Below, in pieces: positions 34,913-45,711 of a stretch of 64,000 bases of DNA (its first letter is position 1; each line of letters starts with the position of its first letter). The stretch comes from Plantago ovata. Taxonomy: Eukaryota; Streptophyta; Magnoliopsida; Lamiales; Plantaginaceae. The stretch covers positions 51,697,253 through 51,761,252 of the forward strand of contig CM051458.1 of assembly GCA_028274465.1 (NCBI GenBank), written 5' to 3'. Both the position numbers and the translations under genes were made by a program. Below the pieces are notes generated by a model. That model was not told where the DNA came from and did no database searches. It worked only from the letters and a program-made list of their open reading frames with translations.

Positions 34913-35714
34913 GTTCGCCCCACACCAGGCGGTTCGCACGGTGTCTGGGGCGACTCGCCCCACGCGTTCCGAACTCCTATATAGTTGCAAGTTTCTCTAC
35001 GTTTTTCATACTTTCTCAGACCTTTTTTCATACCTTTCACATTAGTTTTAGATAGGAATTCTCCAGAGCCTGTTCTTGGAATTCTTAACATAGGAGACTA
35101 TTTTTCTTATCAATTTGGAGCTTGTGAGTTCGCAATTCTTCGGAGATTGACAACCTTCGTCGGTAACATTGTATCCCACGATTTTTCTATTTATATTTAT
35201 ATCTTTCAACATGTTTTCATTCAATCTTGCTTTGATTTCTGTTGATTGCATGACATCTATGAGTAGCTAAATCTATCGTTGGTGATAGTATGTGATTTCT
35301 TAGCTAGGGTTCTTAATTATGCATGATGGCTATAACGCGAATCAAATTTTGAGTTATTGCTTTATGTCTTTGATCTATGTAAGTCCTCTATCTTCGTAGT
35401 GTTGAATTGAACGGAACACATTGGACAATTCATGATCTTAGATTTCTATGCAAAACGATCGGGTACTTCATGCATGATTATTAACCTGCTATGCTTTGAA
35501 TGATCATACTATCACTAACTTCAATTATCTTTGATAAGAAAAATCTGTGTTAAGTCGTTTGTTGAATCTATAGTTTAAGTTAAATTAGATAAAGATCGAC
35601 ACTCGAGGTTATTTTACTGCTACACTACGGTTTTCGTTGTAGTTGTGAATTGCTTTTGGCTAAAAACAAATTTATTTGATTAATTGAGTCTGACAAACTT
35701 TCAGTTCATCAAAT

Positions 35715-35732
35715 TGGCGCCGTTGCGGAGAA
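35715..35732 (+). other. GPR-4 primer binding site, damaged
   Basis: TGGCGCCGTTGC matches the tRNA-Asp complement, but the next bases read GGAGA instead of CGGGGA, so the site has lost a base and changed another. Confidence 0.82.
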
Positions 35733-35929
35733 CTATACTCCTTTTTTCTGTTAGATTATATATATTTTCAGCATTCAATTCCTAGAATTAGTAGTTTAGT
35801 TTATTTTGTTTTTTTTCTTGATACTATTTTCAAATTTATCTCGATTTATCGTTGAATTTCAGATTTGGCAATTTCTAACAGGACTGATTTTCGGTTGTGA
35901 GTTAGTTCTGTCACAGATATTCAGGTCTT

Positions 35930-37705
35930 GTGATGGCTCGCCCACTTTTGAAATCATGGGTTGAACCCAACAAAGCACTGATGAGAGGTCCGACTATTGT
36001 TCGTTCTGCTGCAACTCGAGATTTGGAAATCAAAAGTTGCATGTTCCAGCAACTCCCGAGGTTCTATGGATTGGCTAGGGAGGATGTTATGGGATACTTG
36101 AATGATATTGACAATTTCGTCAACAATCTTCCAAGGCCCGGAGCAGGGATAACGGATGATGAGCTGAGGATGAAGGTTTTTGCTATGGGGCTTGGTGATA
36201 AAGCCAAGGCATGGTTAGGCTCTCTGGAAGCCGGATCACTAGACACTGGGCCAAGGTGTATTCTGCTTTTATCGAGAAATACTTTCCTCACACATTGACT
36301 ACCGCGCTTAAGTCGCAAATCACTGGATTCAAACAAGACTATGATGAGACCATCTACACCGCTTTCGAGAGATTCAAGGACCTCAAGCACAAGTGTCCAC
36401 ACCATGGTTTTGAGCTTCCTGATCTTGTCCAACACTTCTACAATGGACACACATATGAGAGTCAACAGGTGGTGGATTTCCAATGTCGTGGTACTATCTG
36501 GGAAGAGACCGTCGAGGATGTGTGGGCATGTTTCGAAAGGCTTGCTAAAGGATCTCAGTTCAAGGATCCAGGAGCAATGGTTAGAAGGCGTGGACTTGAG
36601 GCTCCACCAAACCAGGAGATCCCAATGCATGAAGTGAATGGTGTGAGTGGCGATAGGTTCGAAGGTTTCGCCAATCAGATGAGGCAAGCTCTAAGTGGCC
36701 TAATCGGAACATCTCTCTCCAACGAGGTATGTGGGGTGTGCAAGAATTATGGGCATGGGGCTCATATGTGTAGATCAGATCTAGCACGAGAAGATGTTCA
36801 CTGGGTAAACCGTAGTAATCCTACTCCTAAGGTCGAAACATCTACATCCAAGTCAGCAACTCTCTTGGATAATTTACAGAAATTGGTGGATTTCACCCAA
36901 GTGCTTTTTGAAGAGATACGAGGAGGATTCGGCGAAGATCAATACTCGTCTGGATCAATTGGAAGCTAGAGCTAGTAGAGAGCAGGGGAAGTTACATAGC
37001 AACACTGAGAGGTCCATGTCGATCAACTTGGTGGGAAATCTTCCGGTGGAAATCACCATTAAGCAAGTTGCTGCATGCGAGTGTGGTGCAAAAGACGAGC
37101 CTCCATTGGCTAAGGAGGAAGATAAAGATCTGGGACTCAACGTAAGTAATGAAGAACCTAAGGACCCTGAACCAATTCCTGATAGCTTTGATGTTAAGGC
37201 TGGGATTGGTAGTCTCGATGACGTCCGTGCTACACTAGATACTGGATCTTACTCGAATGTGCTACCCATGAATGTGTTTGAGAAGAGTGGCCTTGGAGAG
37301 ATTTCGAAGCATAAGGCCATTGTGCAACTAGCGGATGGATCCTTTGTACGACCCAAGGGCATTGTGAAGAATGTATTGGTTAAGATTGGTGAAGCTTCGG
37401 TGTACACCAATTTCGTTGTGATGCCGGCATCTACACCTGGGATGAGTGATGTCGTTCTCTTGGGGAAAACCTTCTTGACCAATCTACGCTCCGTAATCGA
37501 CATCTACCGAAGAACTTGCACGATTGAGGTGGATGGCAAGCAACATGTGTTGCGAGCCATATTTGATCCTAGTCCTCGCTTTAATGCTTCTCATACTATT
37601 AACTATTTTGGTCTTGCTGTGTATGTCCATTTTCATTCTCAGGTACTAGGTATGAGGAAGAGATCAATGAAGGGGAAGTCTAGTACCCGTAAGGGCAAAA
37701 CCTAA
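35930..37705 (+). pseudogene. gag: GPR-4 gag-protease, frameshifted and N-truncated
   Basis: The three frames are collinear with GPR-5: 35930-36250, about 36251-36910 and 36908-37705, implying two frameshifts. About 60 N-terminal codons of the family are missing. The zinc knuckle is CGVCKNYGHGAHMC, with both the CX2C and HX4C spacing kept. The protease motif is DTGSYSNVLPM, followed by VLLGKTFL. Amino-acid identity to the other copies is visibly lower, matching an older branch of the family. Confidence 0.9.
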
Positions 37706-39600
37706 GGAGCGCGAACAAGTCGAGTCAGAGACATCTTAAATAATGGCGCTATCCGGGAGGCAACCCGGAGTTTTATCGCTTTCTTGCATTGCATGCTTAT
37801 TATTGTGTTTTATTTTATATTTTCGTATGTTTTTTGTGATAAAATAGGTCTCTAGATGATAATTTAACATTTTAGGAGGAAAACCGACACCTCCAGGAGT
37901 CTGGAGGTGCCGGGCGAACCGCCCCCACGAGGGGCGATTCGCCTGGCACGACCAGGTAACCTGGGGCTTACTGGAAGCCCCAGGAGAATCTCCCCCCACG
38001 TGGGGCAGTTCGCCCCGGGCATCCAGTAAACCTGGTGTCCGGATTTTCATCCGGACACCCCATTTTCTCCGCATATACTAAATTATTGATCTTTTTATCT
38101 CTTTTATCACCTGTTTTGGTTTCTCACGAGTTTCTTTGAGTACTATAGGTTACAGGTAGAAGTTTAGCTCTCACCTTAAATCCACTTTCGACGTTCGGGA
38201 CGAGCGACGACGTTCAGGTTTGGGGGGGGGGGTTATCGCTGGCTATCTCTATACTTGTTTTGCTTATGATAAACTCGTGAAACCTTTTGTTTGCATTTGC
38301 ACGTTTACCGCTTTCTTAGTATTTAGTTGCATTCACTACATTCATCCTAGTATAGTTTTGCATGTTTTTGTGTGGAGTTTATTGCCAAATTTTTTGAAGT
38401 TTTTTATTGGGTAGATTAACTAGTTATGACATTTGACTATATGTTTCATCTCTATGAATTTGTTTGAAGTTTTTCTCTCTTGGCTTGTCACATTTATGTT
38501 TGCACTTAGTTAAGCTTGGTAGTCTCGACATCACTTAGTGGTGTTATCTCTACTGCGGTTCACGAAGGCCTTTATAATAGGATGATGCATGTTAGAGTCT
38601 TGTGGTTGTTTTCCCGAGTAAATATGTACCTTGCTTTGAGATTGCTAAATGCCTAGGAAGGAGGGTGTGATCCTTTGTTTGCAACCTATTCTTTCGAATA
38701 GGTTTGGGAGGGGGTTACGGTATCGTATGACTTGTTTTTCGATTTTTGAGTGTTGTGAGTTTGTTTTCCTTTTTCGTAAAGTTTGTGCTTCAACCTATTC
38801 TTTCGAATAGGTTTGGGGAGGTCGTTTGTGAGTCATTGTAATTTCTTTTTCGTTATGCTACTGCTGGCTATAAAAAAATCCAAAAAAAAAGGAAGGAAAA
38901 ATTCCAGGAAAAAGAAAAAATCTGGAATAGAAAAAAAGAAAAAAAAGAAAAGACCCAAAAAAAAAAAAAACAAAGAAGGGTCCAAAGAAAGACAAAAAAC
39001 AGTTTAGCAAAGTGTTTGTCTCTTTTTTCAATTCTTGTAATGTTCGTAATCGAGTTTTAATTTTTTGTCTTTTATTTGTTTGAGTGTCATCTGTTCTAGA
39101 CCACCCTCGTCCTGCCATTCAGGAAGTGGTGAATAGCTTAAGGCTTTGCTTGAGAGATGGGTAGAATAGGGGAGTGTTATCTTTTTTAGAGAACCCTCCT
39201 TCGTTTGATGAGAGCCAGTATTGGTTCGACCTCTTTGAGGAAAAGTCTTAACTTGGTGAACAGTAGTAAGTCCTCAGTTTCATAGGCACGGGACAACCAT
39301 TCGTATTTTAACATGTTTCATTACGTCGTCACTGACTAGGTCCAGGTAGAGAATGTTACGAGAGACTATCTTGTCTTGACATAAAGTGCTTATGTGAATG
39401 TGCATGAGTCAATCGAGGCATTCTTCAACCTATATTCATGTTATGATTTGCATGGTTTTTTGTTCATATGTTTCTTGATAGATTCAATAGATTAGTTCAT
39501 TTCATTTGGCATGAGACTCCATTTTTTGTGTTGCATTGTTTTTTTCATTAGAGTCTAGCTTAGTTGCTTGAGGACAAGCAAAGGTTCGGGTTGGGGAGTT
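37706..39600 (+). other. GPR-4 non-coding region with strong hairpins, twin hairpins and PPT
   Basis: No coding region. The CCGGGAGGCAACCCGG stem-loop lies at 37753-37768. Three perfect hairpins follow at 37888-37909, 37961-37983 and 38034-38059. Twin CCTATTC-TTTC-GAATAGG hairpins lie at 38685-38702 and 38794-38811, each followed by GGTTTGGG. The purine tract is at about 38873-39000. The stem TTGCTTG-AGGA-CAAGCAA (39564-39581) and PPT GGTTCGGGTTGGGGAGTT (39583-39600) precede the LTR. Confidence 0.75.
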
Positions 39601-40787
39601 TGATGAACGTGTATTTTACACTTTCATTTGAGTCTTTTTTCACCAATTTAGCTATCCTCTATGTTAATTTAGCTATATTTTAGTGCATTTTATTAGAATA
39701 GTGTCACGTTTCCCTTTAGTTTGTATTTTACAGGTTTTGAGTGAAAAACGAGGTTTTTCGGGCAATTATATTGGAGTAGACAACGAATTGGTGTTCCGAA
39801 GGCCTATTTGGAGTATCCCGAAGATTCCGGATAGGATTTGAAGTCTAGAGGTCGAGTCTGAAGGCTAAAAGGTCACTAGAAGGCAAAAACCGAGTCCGAA
39901 AAGGAGAAGAAATCCAAAAATGCGTCGAAAACGCGTATATGGCCGAAAAAACCTCCCGGGCGAGTCGCCCGGGACGTGGAGCGAATCGCCCGGTGTGTGG
40001 GGCGAATCGCCCCACACCTGCCGAACCACTATATATAGTTGCTCAGTTTTCTCCGTTTTTCATACTTTCTCAGACCTTTTCTCTCACCTTTCTCATTAGT
40101 TTTAGGTAGGAATTCTCCAGAGCCTGTTCTGGGGATTCTTAGCTTAGGAGATACTTTTTCTTAGCGTTTTGGAGCTTGTAAGATCGCGATTCTTCGGAGA
40201 TTGACAACCTTCTGTAACATTGTATCTTACAGTTTTTCTATTATATTATATTTATATATCTTTCAACATGATTTCATTCATTCGTGCTATGATTTCTGTT
40301 GATTGCATGACATCTATGAGTAGCTAAACTTCTTGTTGGTGATAGTATGTGATTTCTTAGCGAAGGGTTAATAATTATGCTATTGGCTATATCGCGCATT
40401 ATACTTTGAGTTATTGCTTTATTTCTTTGATCTATCTAAAACCTCTATCTTCGTAGTGTTGAATAACTACGGAACACAATTGGACAATTCATTGATCAAA
40501 GATCTCTATGCAAAACCGGGGACTTCATGCATGATTATTAACCTGCTATGCTTTGAATGACCATACTATCACCAATCTCCATCATCTGTTAAGAAAAACC
40601 TTTGCTAAGTAGTCTGTTGATTTTATATTCTTAAGTTAGATTAGATAAAGCTAGTTATAGTCCTTAGAGATCGACACTCGAGGTTATTCTACTGCTACAC
40701 TACGGTTTTCGTTGTAGTTGTGAATTGCCTTTGGCTAAATACAAATTTATTTGCTTAATTAGAATCTGACAAATTCTCTGTTCATCA
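39601..40787 (+). repeat. GPR-4 3' LTR
   Basis: TGATGAA...TTCATCA, 1187 bases. GC modules of the form GGGGCGAATCGCCCC lie at 39958-40015, then CTATATATAG at about 40030-40039. Confidence 0.9.
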
Positions 40788-40799
40788 CAATACTACCCT

Positions 40800-40808
40800 C
40801 TTATAAAT
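40800..40808 (+). promoter_or_regulatory. Candidate TATA box of the opposite-strand gene
   Basis: CTTATAAATAG lies about 150 bases before a 5' splice-site-like CAA/GTAAGT (40955) and 430 bases before the start codon. No upstream elements can be checked because GPR-4 ends 12 bases earlier. Confidence 0.5.
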
Positions 40809-41229
40809 AGGGGTACTTAGATTCATTTGCAAAATTTTCGCCCAAACTTACTCAGAGCAATTTGAACTGTGCGACTAGCAACTGTGAAGCGCGAGGAACA
40901 GACGTAGTCGAGCGTGGTCGTCGAGCAAGTTACTTTTCCTTTCCATAAAATCAAGTAAGTTCGACTACCTTCTCTTCCTTTAATTTTGCCTTTATTCGCG
41001 CCGTCGCTATGTTTCTTTTATGTGTGCTCGCTCGTTTCTTGTAATAACTGCTCCCCTTTTTAAATTTCTCGTCGGCCCCTTTCCTCCCTATGTGGTAGTC
41101 TCTCTGCTTTATTTAGTCATCTTCGCACGTCTCGACTTTGAGACTTGGACTTAAAATATACATAAACGGACCTCTCGGACTTTGTATAACCCACCGTTGA
41201 TTGATATTTTTCCTCTTCCTTTGTTTAGG

Positions 41230-44200
41230 ATGTCCGAGAGGAGTGATAGCGAGAACATGTCCGAGGGACGTGGGTACGCGGACATCAGCAGTTCATTATC
41301 CGCGAGTTTCATTGATAGCGAGCTGCCCGTGGTTGATGTGCCCGAGGGGGAGGAGGAGATTGTGAGCACTCCTCCCGAGGATAGGTTAGTCGCTCAATCC
41401 AGGGGACCTAGGAATGAGTATGATCTGAACGACTCGTTCATTAACGATGAGGCCGAGGAGGGTGCTGCTCACAATGTTCCCCCCGAGGTGATGAACGCCG
41501 TTGTTGGGGCTCTCGGGCATGGTTATCGGGCAGGTGGTCGGCCGGACCTTGTAGAGCCTCGGGTCATCATATTGGATGATGTGCCCGCCTTGCAAAGTCC
41601 CGAGGCACTTCCCATAGAGGGGAAATCATCGTCTAAGAACACTAGGAGCCCGAGTCCTGTGAGGTATTTACCTCAGGGCTATTACAAGAGGGTGGTTACT
41701 CTCTCATCCGACGACGAGATCCGTCGACCGCCTTCGAATTTTGATGAGGCCGGTCCGAGTAGGAGTAAACCGGTCCCTTATGTACATAATGAGAGCAGCG
41801 ACTCCAGTTTTGGGGACGACGATATTTCGGTGGATGTGTACGAGGGACAATCTAAGAGGAGCCGCGAGGAGGAAGACGTGCCGCTCGAGACTGAAGAGGG
41901 CGAGCAAGATGAAGGGCGCGAGGTCACAAATCAGGTGTCCGCGTCCGAGGACGTAGGGACTTCTCGTTCTACGCCGAGGAGGAAGAGAAGAAGAAAGGGA
42001 GAGCCAATCGCTCCAAAATTCGCTAAGGATGGTCGTCTGAGGGGTGCTGCTTCCTCGGGCGCCAAATTTACTCGGCCCATTTCTGAGTGTCATCATCCCG
42101 ACCCAAATGGAGAGCTGAACGAGGACGGCTCAATTCCTACTGTGGCGACCACAATTTATGAGGAGGAGATTCCTCACCTTAGGTGGATTTATTCACTTCC
42201 GGAATCTAAGGTTGAGATTCTCCTTTCGACGCCCGACCAGACGTTCTACAACCCGCCGTCCAGGTACATGTCCGTTCACACCATGTCCTTCGAGCGAGGC
42301 TGGTGTATGCCATTTTGGGCCTCGCTCCAGCGCAGATAATTCCGAGCTCGCTCGGTACGTTGGTCTGCTATGGGGTCTTCTGCCACATCCGAGGGATCCC
42401 AGTGAACTACTCAACTTTTATACAGCTTTTCCGGTTAGTCCGGGGAACCCCCATTTTTACTTCTTCTCGACCAGGCCTGGTTTTTCCTTTTTAAAGGAAG
42501 CTCCATCATCAATCGGTTGTCGGTGGTGGTCACGATACTTCTACGTTCGCAAGGTCCGACAACCCGGCATGACCGACGAGCAGTTGGATTGGGGTGTCTT
42601 GAAGAAAGTTTTCCGAGGAACTTGGGTGGGTAAATTGCCTGCGGCCGACATGGCTCCTTGGGCTGTCCGATTACAATGAGAAAATTTGCTTCCGGACCCC
42701 AAGAGGTACTTTTACTGGGCATTGAATCTTCAGCCTTTGCTGTACTTGGCAAATTTGACCGAGCCGGTCTACTGTGGCTTCAAGAAAGATTTTGGTAAGT
42801 CATCGTCCGAGGGACGCCTTGTGCGAGGAGCGACTCCTCGCTCGAGTTCCTATTTTTGTTTTCCTTCCGAGTATCCATTTTCACACTTAGCTAGTTTTGA
42901 CTTTGTTTGCTGCTCGCGCCTTTATATTTTTGTTTCTCGGATACTAATCAATTTTTCCTTGCAGGTTATTGGCTTAAGTGGATCATGTCAGAGACACTTG
43001 AAGCCGGAAGGAGGCAGCGCGCCGCTCAGCGCAAGCTTGTCCAACAGCAAAAGTTGGACAAGGTGATGAACTCTCCGTCGCAGCTTCCTTGCGACCCTCC
43101 TCGGAACGCTACCGTTCATAAGGACAAGATGGCTCGTCGCGAGCGGGAAGGTGAGCCTCCTCTGGAGATGGCTCTTCCCCAGCTTAAGAAGGCCGACGAC
43201 AAGGCCAAGGATGACAAGAGGTCCAAGAAGTCGAAGAGGAGCTCCGACGACGAGGGTGATCGTGCGGGGAAGAAGGCCCGCAAAAACAAGGGCAAGGGCA
43301 AAGAGATCACGACCGATGAGGATCTCACGGACGAGGTGAACCATATCATGGCGATCGACGAGCTTGATCGAGCGCATGAGCTGAGTCAAGTCTCGCGCAA
43401 GGTAATGTTTTTAAATTTCTCATTTTTAACTCCAAAATCTGCTAAGTATTTTTGCTTCTCGCGCCTTGCTAACTTCATCGGTCCTCAGGCCTTTCTTTCA
43501 TTTTCTTTGCAGCTCGCCGCCATAGTGGGCGCCATTGGGAACCTTGCGGACGACAAGGGTGCTCCGGAGGAAGTTGCCAATTTGCACCTCCAAGTTCAGG
43601 AAGCTAATACCCGTACTCGGGCGCTTGAGGAGGAACTGCAGGTCGAGAAGGCCAAGTTCGCAAGTCTGGAGGCTGAGAGCGCTAAGGTGCAGAGGCAGAT
43701 GAAGGCCTGGAAAGATGCATGGAATAACCGTTCCATCAAAATGGCCCGTTTCAAAGACGCTGTGCTCGGGTACCTGAAAGATACTCGGTATGAGGGCGCT
43801 AAGGCTTTCTACGAGTCCGCCTCGTACCGCCTAAAAATGCCTCAGACCAAGGAAGTGGGGCGCGAGGAGGGCTTCTACTCGACTCTTGACCAGTTGAAGG
43901 CTAAGGGTCTCTTGCCTGAGGATTTTGATAGCGACGCCGCGGGCTTAATGGACAACAAGAACGGCGACTTGGCCGACTACGATTACCAGATGGTGTCCGA
44001 TGCTGAGCATAAGGCTTGCGAATTTGGCGCTCTGGTCGCTAATCCTGAAGTGCCATATCCTTCCAAGGTCGGTCTGCTTCCTTCTTGGGTGCCCGAGGTT
44101 CTCCGAGTTGGGATACTCGAGTCGTTCAACAAGTGTGGCCATCGCAACACTAGGTGGCTCGCTCTTCCTGGCCCTGTCCTCGGCCGTGACTATACTGTAG

Positions 44201-44385
44201 AGGAGCCCGAGGTTATCAAATTCCGGGAGACGCTCGAGGCAGAGAGGCGCATGGTGGGCTCTTGGGTTAGTCGAGCTGAGGGAGTGAGTCAAGCTTCCGG
44301 GGGCGGTAGTCAGATCGGGGAAGGGAAAGACTTCCAGAGATCTCCTCCTAAGTCCCTCGAGCAGTCTCGTAGTCGCTCCGGTTGA
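41230..44385 (+). pseudogene. Intron-containing opposite-strand gene of Tat-F, 'putative gypsy type transposon' protein
   Basis: The predicted exons are 41230-42794, 42965-43401 and 43513-44385. Introns begin GTAAGT (42795) and GTAATG (43402) and end TTGCAG (42964, 43512). A leader intron 40955-41228 ends TTTAG just before the ATG. The acidic N terminus starts MSERSDSENMSEGRGYADIS. The central part (ILGLAPAQIIPSSLGTLVCY, YFFSTRPGFSF, RYFYVRKVRQPGMTDEQLDW) fits the Transposase_28 pattern. The C-terminal half is Lys-rich, then coiled-coil (EANTRTRALEEELQVEKAKF). Two frameshifts (about 42300 and 42435) and a TGA at 42677-42679 break it. It could be the antisense extra ORF of Tat elements or a gene of a separate element. 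Confidence 0.72.
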
Positions 44386-45711
44386 AGGTTGAAGGCCGAG
44401 TATGCTCGGTAAAACTTATAAAAATTTGAACAAGTCCTTTATTTTGCTAGTCGAACAATTACATTTCCGTTTTAATTCGACCCTTTGTGCGTGCTCGGGA
44501 GAGCTCTTTTGATGCCCCACTCACTTGGGTTCATATCCTTTTGTAAATCAACAATGCTTCTCCTTTTGCCCGACGAGGCCTTATGCTAATCGCTCGTTTC
44601 TTCTCTTTTGCATTTCTTGTCTTTAGTTTTGGTATGTCGCAAAGTATTATGCGAGTTTTCATAATATGCTTCTGCAGGTACTTGTTTCTCCTTCGTTGGA
44701 CATAGAAAAAATTCTAAGTATGCGTCGTCGGACGCTTGTAATATATATCTCAAACTTCGCCTATCTAGATCAACTTAGCGGTTGGTCGGCCACTTGGGCT
44801 AACAACTTAGCAATTCACGCGGTTCCGGACTTCTCCTTTGAAAAAAATTCTTAAGTATTGAAATTCGCCTGTCGGGCGCCTCGCAGGTCGACTATCCTTG
44901 CTAGTCGTCCGCCGTGTGTTTTCCTTGCTAGTCGGCCGCCCAGTGTTTCCGAAAAACTTAGACAAAATATCACCAAATATGAATCGAAACTTAGACAAAA
45001 TTTCACCAAGTATGAATCATGGTGCTCGAGCTCTCCATTCCCTTGATACCTAGACAAAATTTCACCAAACATGAATCGAAACTTAGACAAAATTTCACCA
45101 AGTATGAATCCTGGTACTCGGGCGCTCCATTCCCTTGATACCTTCGGACGCTTCATGAATGAATGTTAGTCGGGCAACCTTAATTGCCAATGCAGTCGGC
45201 CCTTAGGTAATTAAGTGTGTCGTCGAGCACACTTTTTTCCCTTACAATTTTTTCTCAAAAAATTAAAGGAAAAAATCTCTTGTGGACGATGGAATAGTTA
45301 TGGTCTTCAGACCATTTTTGAAGCTTGGCCGAGGAGCATGTCGTCGCACCCTTGTGCATCCTCTGACCCAAAAATTTTCCGAATTTTTTTTCCGAGATAT
45401 CTTTTTCTTGTCTTGAAAAACCAAGAAGATTAATTTTTTGCCTTTCGACCCTTATTTCTTTCCTTCGGAGCTTCTTATCTAGTTTCGTATTTTTGTGTTG
45501 CCTTTCGTGGATTTATATTTGCCTTTCGCGCAAAACAAGACAATATTTCAAACTGAAAGAGTTGCATTGATTTGACGGAAATTCAATTACAACGGTGGGC
45601 TTCGAGACCATGCCAAAGGGCGAAACAAAAACTGAACTAGAAATCATAAACTGGCGAAAGGGGGCCTTTCACAGGAGCTCATCAAAACATTGCATAATTC
45701 TCCAATGCCTT
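44386..45711. other. Tat-F spacer between pol and opposite-strand gene, with tandem repeats
   Basis: No coding region. Four copies of a roughly 33-base unit containing GACAAAATTTCACCAAGTATG lie between about 44955 and 45110, within a larger duplication of about 93 bases ending CCATTCCCTTGATACC. A short direct repeat CCTTGCTAGTCG is at about 44895-44935. Confidence 0.65.

Larger units (their letters stand above)
25816..35711 (+). repeat. GPR-4 5' LTR, interrupted by GPR-3
   Basis: The LTR pieces are 25816-26192 and 34918-35711, about 1171 bases after removing GPR-3 and the duplicated GTTCG. GC modules lie at 26160-26192 and 34913-34962, upstream of CTATATAG at about 34977-34984, consistent with U3 core promoter order in the plus direction. 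Confidence 0.88.
25816..40787 (+). mobile_element. GPR-4: diverged gag-protease LTR element, plus strand
   Basis: A relative of the GPR family in the opposite orientation: 5' LTR 25816-35711 (split by GPR-3), PBS 35715-35732, gag-PR 35930-37705, short non-coding region, PPT, 3' LTR 39601-40787. The two LTRs have diverged far more than in the other copies, so it is old or recombinant. Flanks are GCTTC (left) and CAATA (right), so no target duplication is seen. It lacks the whole third-ORF slot. Confidence 0.88.
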
